Positions 58,901-64,000 of a DNA stretch of 64,000 bases are shown here, in pieces (position 1 is the first letter of the stretch; each line of letters opens with the position of its first letter). Made by a program: the position numbers and the translations under genes. This DNA comes from Buchnera aphidicola (Kaburagia rhusicola ensigallis). GTDB taxonomy: Bacteria > Pseudomonadota > Gammaproteobacteria > Enterobacterales > Enterobacteriaceae. Where the stretch lies: the NCBI GenBank assembly GCA_039830025.1, contig CP140040.1, positions 200,001 through 264,000 of the forward strand. The letters run 5' to 3'. Below the pieces are notes generated by a model, which was not told where the DNA came from, ran no database searches, and was given only the letters and a program-made list of their open reading frames with translations.

Positions 58901-59203
58901 TGTATTCGTGCGAAAAATGCAAATTTTTTAAATGATGGTAAAGACGTTATAATTCTAGGTATGGTCACTGAATTAAAACTTAAAATAACAAAAAAAAATA
59001 AAAAAATGATGGTGTTCTTTTTAGAAGATTATTTTTCTCGCCTTGATGTCATAGTATTTAATGCCGTTTTAGATAGGTATAAACTCAATTTAAATAATGA
59101 TTTAGTTGTGATAGTTTTTGGTTGCGTTAAAGTTAACCCGATGAATAAGAAATGTGTAATATTAGCAAATCAGATTTTAAGTTTAGGAAATATAATAGTA
59201 TAA
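55958..59203 (+). CDS. dnaE: DNA polymerase III alpha subunit, C-terminally shortened
   Basis: 1081 residues against 1160 in E. coli. Replicative polymerase. PHP domain at the start ([16 protein letters not shown]), polymerase active site [16 protein letters not shown] then [19 protein letters not shown] (catalytic aspartates) and [11 protein letters not shown] clamp-binding-like [10 protein letters not shown] corresponds to E. coli QADMFG. The OB fold is present near the end, but the protein stops about 80 residues early, where E. coli has the tau-binding tail. The frame starts at 55937, but ATG 55958 gives [10 protein letters not shown] like E. coli and is chosen. Confidence 0.97.
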   Translation: MADPKFIHLRVHSDFSMVDGLSKPQLLVNRVAKFGMPAMAITDFSNLHGVIKFYQAALHKGIKPIIGVDFNMYVDEYSLDKLSKITLLASTNTGYRNLILLLSRAYHNGYNSTIGIIIKKAWLIEYRKGIILLSGGCYGDIGINILQSNKSALYKSLFFYNKYFQNFYYFEIVRNGKPNEEEYIDKIKCLSAKEGIPLVATNSVCFLNEIDFSVHKIRVFINQRCVINNKNINHDYTSQQFLKNEVQMLEVFSDIPESLSNSVEIAKRCNVILKFDKHFLPKFPIRCNSINDYLVIKAKKGLFKRLIHLYPDKKIRDVHLDKYISRLFSELDVINKMGFPGYFLIVMEFINWSKQNAIPVGPGRGSGAGSLVSYALNITELDPLRFDLIFERFLNLERVSMPDLDIDFCMDNRDRVIEHVSQIYGRESVSQIVTFGTLTAKAVIRDVGRVLGFPYGFLNRISKLIPLDPGITLQQALSNRSELLKLYHSDEDVKVLIDIAKKLEGITRNIGKHAGGLVISPGKITDFSPLHYDENGCNPITQFDKSDIELIGLVKFDFLGLKTLTIIHNSVKVINHNLSIRKKSPIDINCIPLNDKNCFCFLQSCCTIGIFQLESYGMKDLIFRLKPDCFDDLVALIALFRPGPLQSGMVDNFINRKHGNEKIFYPDKKWQHILLKPVLKSTYGVVLYQEQVMKVAQVLANYTLGSADILRRAMEKKNPLEMKNQRTMFKEGAKKNGIDSKLAMNIFNLLENFAGYAFNKSHSVAYSLISYQTLWLKLYYPAEFMSSAMNADIDNTDKLVTLIYECKRIKLNIVAPSVNNSDYYFRVDNCGNIIYGLGAIKGIGKNVVTAIIRARKCYGIFSELFDLCVHVDSSKLTKRVIEKLIKSGSCDCFKIDRSILINNCNNIIQSAYQYVQSKKSKKIELFGSLLEDLKQTYNNSSFTNVNINKRLILDWERDCLGFYLTKHPVDQYLDILHKYPKCIRAKNANFLNDGKDVIILGMVTELKLKITKKNKKMMVFFLEDYFSRLDVIVFNAVLDRYKLNLNNDLVVIVFGCVKVNPMNKKCVILANQILSLGNIIV

Positions 59204-59452
59204 AAGGTTATTTTTTTATTTATATTATTTTTAGAACGGTACATGTTAATTGTAAAAGTTTTAATATATGTATATATTTTAGTTTTTGAAATTAGATCAT
59301 ATTTTTATTTAATTGTTTTGAATGTAAATAATGATTTTTTTTGCATTGAGAAGTAGCGAAGTAAAATAATTGTTAGTGGAATATTTTTAAGAAAATATTT
59401 AAATGAAGTATTGGATTATGTTTAAATTTTTTTAAAAAACTATTGTTTATTT

Positions 59453-59492
59453 ATGGTTAAATTTTTTATTAAAAATAAAATAATTTAACCAT
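59453..59492. terminator. Hairpin between convergent dnaE and proS
   Basis: Perfect 11-bp inverted repeat: ATGGTTAAATT at 59453-59463 and AATTTAACCAT at 59482-59492, with an 18-base A/T loop. It ends just before the proS 3' end and downstream of dnaE, so it could serve both directions. Both strands carry T-rich stretches nearby, but no perfect U-run directly after the stem. Confidence 0.6.
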
Positions 59493-59498
59493 GTTGTG

Positions 59499-61211
59499 CT
59501 AATATTTTTTTATTGTTTGTATTATGAACTGAATTATTTCATTTTTAGAAATAATTTTTTTTGTACCGTCATATCTATTGTGATATTCTACTTTATTATT
59601 TTTTATCAAATTTTCACTAATTACGATACTATAAGGTATACCGATAAGTTCCATTTCAGAAAACATGGCTCCAGGATGTTCGTTTCTGTCGTCTAACATA
59701 GTTGTAATATTGTGATTTTTTAAAATTTGATAAATAATTTGTGATTCATTTTGTATTATTTTAGATTTGTAAAAATTAATAGGTATAATGGCTATTTGAA
59801 ATGGGGTAATAGAAATAGGCCAAATGATGCCTTTTTCATCGTTGTTTTGTTCAATTATAGCTGCTATGGTCCGCGTAATACCAATTCCATAACATCCCAT
59901 TTTTAAAAATTTTTTATATCCAGTACGATCTTGAACTTGAGCTCCTATTGTTTGAGAATATTTGTCTCCTAATTGAAAAATGTGACCTATTTCAATACTC
60001 TTTTTAATTTTTAATGTTCCCATACCATCAGGACTAATGTCTCCTTCTACAGCGTTTCTAATGTCGAAGCTTTTCGGGATAGACAAATGTTGATTCCAAT
60101 TAACATTATTAAAATACTTTCCTGTAGTATTGGATCCAATGGTAAAATTTTTAAGAGAAATCACTGAAAAATCAGCTATAATAGGTAAATTTAAACCAAT
60201 TGGTCCTAAGAATTTTAATGTAGTACCAGTTATATTTAATATTTCTTTTTGAGAAGCAAAAACTACAGGGTAAGATATGAAATCTATATTAGAAATTTTT
60301 TTTGCATTAATTTCGTGATCTCCTCTAATTAATATTGCTACAAAGTTATGTTCTTGATTTTTTTTTAGTTTTACTAAAATTGTTTTAATAGTATTTTCTT
60401 TTAGCGAACGACATTTGTTTGAGTGGTGCAGAAGGGTTGATGGAACATTTGTTTTTTTTGAAACTTTTAATAATTGACATTTATTAGTACTTGTTTTATA
60501 AGTAGCTACCTGTATATTAGCTGCATAGTTTGATTTAGTGGACAATGCGATACTATCTTCTCCACTTTTACTTAATGCTTGAAATTCGTGTGATTGGTTT
60601 CCTCCCATAGAATTCGAATCGGCTTCTACAATGTGAAATTTCAATTTCATATTTGAAAATATATTTTTATAAGCGTTATACATTGAATTGTAGGTATTAT
60701 TTAATGATAACGAATTTATGTGAAAAGAATATGCATCTTTCATAATAAATTCTCGAGATCTTATTACTCCACAACGAGGTCGAATTTCATCTCGAAATTT
60801 TGTTTGAATTTGATATAGTAGTAGCGGAAGTTGTTTATATGATTGTAATTCGTTTTTAATTAGATTGGTTATTATTTCTTCATGCGTAGGTCCTAGTATA
60901 AATTTATTATTTTTACGATCTAAGATTTCAAATAATTCTTTTCCATAAATTTTCTTGCGATTACTAAGATTCCATAAAAATTCGGGTTGTAATATTGGCA
61001 TTGTAATTTCTAATGCATGTATTTTTTTTATCTCAGTTCTTATTATTTTACATACGTTTTTTAGTATTCGTAATCCTGTAGGTAGCCAAGTATATATACC
61101 TGAAGAATTTTGCCGTATCATTCCAGATCGTAACATGAGTTTATGACTAATACTATCTGTATGTTTAGGATTGTCTTTTAGTGTTGAAAATAGATATTTT
61201 TTAGCGCGCAT
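59499..61211 (-). CDS. proS: Prolyl-tRNA synthetase, bacterial type
   Basis: 570 residues (E. coli 572). Class II synthetase charging tRNA-Pro. LMLRSGMIRQNSSGIYTWLPTGLRIL, the GPTHEE motif, motif 2 FRDEIRPRCGVIRSREFIMKDAYSFH, and motif 3 with GCYGIGITRTIAAI are visible. The middle (about 225-385) is the INS editing domain typical of bacterial ProS. The C-terminal anticodon-binding domain includes DDRNEHPGAMFSEMELIGIPYSIVI. Divergent from flhB. Confidence 0.97.
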   Translation of the reverse strand: MRAKKYLFSTLKDNPKHTDSISHKLMLRSGMIRQNSSGIYTWLPTGLRILKNVCKIIRTEIKKIHALEITMPILQPEFLWNLSNRKKIYGKELFEILDRKNNKFILGPTHEEIITNLIKNELQSYKQLPLLLYQIQTKFRDEIRPRCGVIRSREFIMKDAYSFHINSLSLNNTYNSMYNAYKNIFSNMKLKFHIVEADSNSMGGNQSHEFQALSKSGEDSIALSTKSNYAANIQVATYKTSTNKCQLLKVSKKTNVPSTLLHHSNKCRSLKENTIKTILVKLKKNQEHNFVAILIRGDHEINAKKISNIDFISYPVVFASQKEILNITGTTLKFLGPIGLNLPIIADFSVISLKNFTIGSNTTGKYFNNVNWNQHLSIPKSFDIRNAVEGDISPDGMGTLKIKKSIEIGHIFQLGDKYSQTIGAQVQDRTGYKKFLKMGCYGIGITRTIAAIIEQNNDEKGIIWPISITPFQIAIIPINFYKSKIIQNESQIIYQILKNHNITTMLDDRNEHPGAMFSEMELIGIPYSIVISENLIKNNKVEYHNRYDGTKKIISKNEIIQFIIQTIKKY

Positions 61212-61448
61212 TTATTTTAGTTCTCAAATAAAATAATATTTGTAATATATTTTAAACGTTATTTAAAATTTATGTTAATTTTGAATGTTTAATTTTTTTT
61301 GTTTGTTGACATGGTTCGTTATGTGTAAAACTTTTTTATTTGTATATTTATAATTTTATTATGTACAATTATTGCACAATAGTTTTTATATTTATGTAAG
61401 TATATATTATATGTAAAGTAAATTATTGAATAATAAGAGGTAGTCATT

Positions 61449-62573
61449 ATGAGTGATGATAATAATGAAGAAAAAACTGAACAACCAACGAGTCATAAGT
61501 TAAAAGAAGCAAAAAAAAAAGGTAACAAAAGACATTTTCGTGAATTAAATTCATTATTAATTTTGGTTAGTGCTTTAATGATATTTTGGTTTAAAAAAAA
61601 AGATATAGCAATTTCATTCGAAACAATCATGCGTTCTAGTTTAGTTTTTGATCATGACTCTCTGAGACAAAAGTATATTTTCAATGTTGATTCCTTTTTT
61701 CATCTGTTTGAAGTAATTTTTTTTCCTATGTTTTTAACTACATTGTTATCAATAATTTGTAGCAATTTTAATTTTCATATACAGTTTTTGAGAGTCAACT
61801 TTAGTACATTAAATCCTTTAACAGGTTTTAAAAAACTGTTTTCAAGTCAAATTATTTTAGAATTATTTAAAACAATGTTAAAGGTATTTTTAGTTGGTTA
61901 TGTTGTTTATTGTCATATTTCCTATTTTTTTTTACAATCGTTAAATTTTATAAATAAAAATGTTTTTTTTGTGTTACAAAATAGTTTTTTTACAATTTTT
62001 TTATGTATTTTAATTATTTTAGTTACTATAATTCCCATTGTTGTGTTTGATGTGTTTTGGGAAAGATATAATTATTATAAGCAACTTAGGATGACTCGAC
62101 AAGAAGTAAGAGATGAGTTTAAAAGAACAGAGGGAAATCCTCATATTAAATCTCATATCCGTAGAATTATGCGAGAAATAGCACGTCGTCGTATGTTGTC
62201 AAATGTTTCAAAATCTGACGTAATTATTATAAATCCTGTGCATTATGCTATTGCGCTACAATATAATGAGAAAAGTATGAAAGCACCGAAAATATTAGCA
62301 AAAGGATCTGGTGAACTTGCTCTGAAAATTCAAAAAATAGGAAATAAACATTCTATTCCTGTTCTTTTTTCATCTTCGCTTGCCCGTGTATTATATCATT
62401 ACACTGATATTGGACAGTGCATACCTAATAAATTGTATACAGCTGTTGCAGAAGTATTAGCATGGGTGTGGAAAATTCGAAGTTGGAGAAAAGAAGGAGG
62501 GATTTTTCCTAAACAGCCTAATAACTTTTTTATTCCTTTAGAATTGCGTACTTTAGGAGAGGATAAAAATTAA
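61449..62573 (+). CDS. flhB: Flagellar export apparatus protein FlhB
   Basis: 374 residues (E. coli 382). Membrane switch protein of flagellar type III export, with four hydrophobic segments (about 34-50, 87-105, 143-164, 180-200) and a cytoplasmic C-terminal domain. The self-cleavage site is N262-P263-V-H rather than the usual NPTH. EEKTEQPTSHKLKEAKKKGN at the N-terminus is family-typical and contains an in-frame A10 tract (61511-61520). The stop overlaps the flhA start by one base (TAATG). The start follows AAGAGGTAGTCATT. Confidence 0.96.
   Translation: MSDDNNEEKTEQPTSHKLKEAKKKGNKRHFRELNSLLILVSALMIFWFKKKDIAISFETIMRSSLVFDHDSLRQKYIFNVDSFFHLFEVIFFPMFLTTLLSIICSNFNFHIQFLRVNFSTLNPLTGFKKLFSSQIILELFKTMLKVFLVGYVVYCHISYFFLQSLNFINKNVFFVLQNSFFTIFLCILIILVTIIPIVVFDVFWERYNYYKQLRMTRQEVRDEFKRTEGNPHIKSHIRRIMREIARRRMLSNVSKSDVIIINPVHYAIALQYNEKSMKAPKILAKGSGELALKIQKIGNKHSIPVLFSSSLARVLYHYTDIGQCIPNKLYTAVAEVLAWVWKIRSWRKEGGIFPKQPNNFFIPLELRTLGEDKN
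61511..61520 (+). repeat. In-frame A10 tract in flhB
   Basis: Ten A encoding the lysines of EAKKKGN. It is in frame but as long as the tracts that break ftsI, so slippage could affect FlhB yield. Confidence 0.75.
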
Positions 62574-64000
62574 TGATTCGTGTTTTTTCATTATCAAATT
62601 TCTTAAAACAATTAAAATCAATCCCATGGCAGGTATTATCTGGTCCTGTATTAATTTTAATTATTTTGTCAATGATGGTTTTACCTTTAGCTCCATTTGT
62701 TTTAGATTTATTTTTTACTTTTAATATCGCTTTGTCCATTGTAATATTATTAGTTGCTATGTTTACAGTTCATACATTAGAATTTACTGCTTTTCCTATA
62801 ATTTTATTATTTTCTACATTATTGCGTTTAGCTTTAAACATTGCGTCTACAAGAATTATTTTATTACATGGGCATATAGGATCTTATTCTGCTGGAAATG
62901 TGATACACGCATTTGGTCAGTTTTTAGTTGGCGGAAATTTTGCAATAGGTATTGTGGTATTTATTATTTTGGTAATCATAAATTTTATGGTTATTACAAA
63001 AGGAGCTGGGAGAATTGCAGAAGTAGGTGCAAGGTTTATATTAGATGGAATGCCTGGAAAACAAATGGCCATTGATGCTGATTTGAATGCAGGTTTAATA
63101 GGAGAAGAGCAAGCTAAACAGCGTAGACTGGAAATTACGCAAGAAGCTGATTTTTACGGTTCGATGGACGGAGCAAGTAAATTTGTTAGAGGTGATGCTA
63201 TAGCAGGAATATTAATTATGGGAATTAATGTCATTGGTGGATTAATTATTGGTGTACTACAACATGGTATGCCATTTGAAAAAGCAGCAGAAGTATATAC
63301 TATATTAACGATAGGAGATGGATTAGTAGCTCAAATTCCTGCATTAGTAATTTCTACAGCTTCTGGTGTCATTGTTACTCGTGTTAGCACAGATCAAAAT
63401 GTTAGTGAACAAATGATCAGTCAACTATTTTATAATCCCAAAGTAGTATTACTTAGTGGGATTGTTTTAGGAATTCTTGGATTAGTACCTGGTATGCCGA
63501 ATATAATTTTTTTGCTATTTACTAGTTTATTGTTTATGTTGTCTTGGTTGTTATATAAAAACCCTTCAAAGTTTAAACAATCACCATTAAAGAAGAGCAA
63601 GGAAAATATTTCTAATTATGCTCAAGATGCTACTTGGAATGACGTAAAATTAGAAGATTCTATAGGAATTGAATTAGGTAGTTATCTTATATCAATGATA
63701 ACTAGTAAAACAGAAGATAATTTATTGAATAAGATTCGACGTATACGAAAAAAGTGTGCTAAAGAAATTGGATTTTTACCACCGTTCATTCATATTAGAA
63801 ATAACATTTATTTACCTAATGATACTTATCATATATTAATTAAGGGTATTGAAGTAGGAAAAGGAATAATCAAACATGGTTATTTTTTAGCTATTGACTC
63901 AAAAAATATGTTAGATGCATTACCAGCAGAAGAAACTGTTGATCCTACTTTTAATTTTCGTGCGTTTTGGATTGATAAATCTTTACTTAATCAGGCAAAA
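62573..64000 (+). CDS. flhA: Flagellar export gate protein FlhA, 5' part
   Basis: First 476 codons only; the gene continues beyond the window with no stop. FlhA forms the nonameric export gate. The N-terminal half has about eight membrane segments (for example GPVLILIILSMMVLPL). The cytoplasmic FHIPEP-type loop is clear: FMVITKGAGRIAEVGARFILDGMPGKQMAIDADLNAGLIGEEQAKQRR, then EADFYGSMDGASKFVRGDAIAGI. The soluble domain begins near residue 330. Overlaps flhB by one base. In E. coli flhB-flhA-flhE is the same order. Confidence 0.95.
   Translation, partial: MIRVFSLSNFLKQLKSIPWQVLSGPVLILIILSMMVLPLAPFVLDLFFTFNIALSIVILLVAMFTVHTLEFTAFPIILLFSTLLRLALNIASTRIILLHGHIGSYSAGNVIHAFGQFLVGGNFAIGIVVFIILVIINFMVITKGAGRIAEVGARFILDGMPGKQMAIDADLNAGLIGEEQAKQRRLEITQEADFYGSMDGASKFVRGDAIAGILIMGINVIGGLIIGVLQHGMPFEKAAEVYTILTIGDGLVAQIPALVISTASGVIVTRVSTDQNVSEQMISQLFYNPKVVLLSGIVLGILGLVPGMPNIIFLLFTSLLFMLSWLLYKNPSKFKQSPLKKSKENISNYAQDATWNDVKLEDSIGIELGSYLISMITSKTEDNLLNKIRRIRKKCAKEIGFLPPFIHIRNNIYLPNDTYHILIKGIEVGKGIIKHGYFLAIDSKNMLDALPAEETVDPTFNFRAFWIDKSLLNQAK

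Noticed and set aside
61306-61334. TTGACA box upstream of flhB as a promoter
   Set aside because: The hexamers at 16-18 bases (AACTTT and neighbours) do not resemble a -10 box.
1-64000. tRNA genes, rRNA genes, CRISPR arrays, insertion sequences, prophage or new defence systems
   Set aside because: Spacers were read on both strands for tRNA arms, repeat-spacer patterns and transposase-like frames; none was found apart from the tmRNA start. The window looks like a purely vertical, reduced symbiont genome.

Overview
The window is a piece of a very AT-rich, strongly reduced gamma-proteobacterial genome. Every gene has a close Escherichia coli counterpart of similar length. Gene blocks follow E. 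coli order with neighbours deleted, and there are no mobile elements, CRISPR arrays or phage genes. The retained set (threonine and branched-chain amino-acid synthesis, peptidoglycan synthesis, flagellar export proteins) points to the aphid endosymbiont Buchnera aphidicola. Presence of ftsQ, fabZ, mtnN and apbE, together with absence of panBC, hpt, mutT, speDE and bamA at their usual places, suggests a lineage distant from the pea-aphid strain, possibly the Baizongia pistaciae type. That strain guess rests on memory of gene content and is not proven here.

Layout: 1-97 holds the 5' end of tmRNA (ssrA, minus). Then come grxD, rnt, sodA, pth and ychF (222-4014), and the threonine operon thrA-thrB-thrC on the minus strand (8830-4140) with what looks like a relic of the thr attenuator in front of it. 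A gene-free stretch of about 1 kb follows (8831-9914), then dksA, truA, mrcB, secA, coaE, guaC and the pyruvate dehydrogenase genes aceE-aceF-lpd (to 24802). mtnN and erpA follow. A complete division and cell-wall (dcw) cluster runs on the minus strand from rsmH to ftsZ (42432-26239) in exact E. coli order but without mraZ and lpxC, preceded by ilvI-ilvH and apbE. Then come degP, dapD, map, the rpsB-tsf-pyrH-frr-dxr-uppS string, fabZ, dnaE, proS, and flhB-flhA, which runs off the end.

How the genes work together: the Mur ligases, MraY, MurG, PBP1B, FtsI, FtsW, Ddl and UppS, with DapD for diaminopimelate, give nearly the whole peptidoglycan pathway plus FtsZ/A/Q/L. In contrast, the lipopolysaccharide genes that flank fabZ and ftsZ in E. 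coli (lpxA, B, C, D) are missing from these sites. ThrABC, IlvIH and DapD fit a nutritional symbiont. AceEF/Lpd supply acetyl-CoA, and rpsB-tsf-frr-map-pth-ssrA belong to translation.

Most notable observation: three essential wall genes in the dcw cluster (murD, murE, ftsI) are open only if the reading frame shifts at homopolymeric A9-A10 tracts, once in murD, once in murE and twice in ftsI. All four tracts fall exactly where the protein similarity changes frame. This matches the idea of RNA-polymerase slippage at poly(A) rescuing frame-broken symbiont genes. Further in-frame A10-A11 tracts lie in murF, pyrH and flhB.
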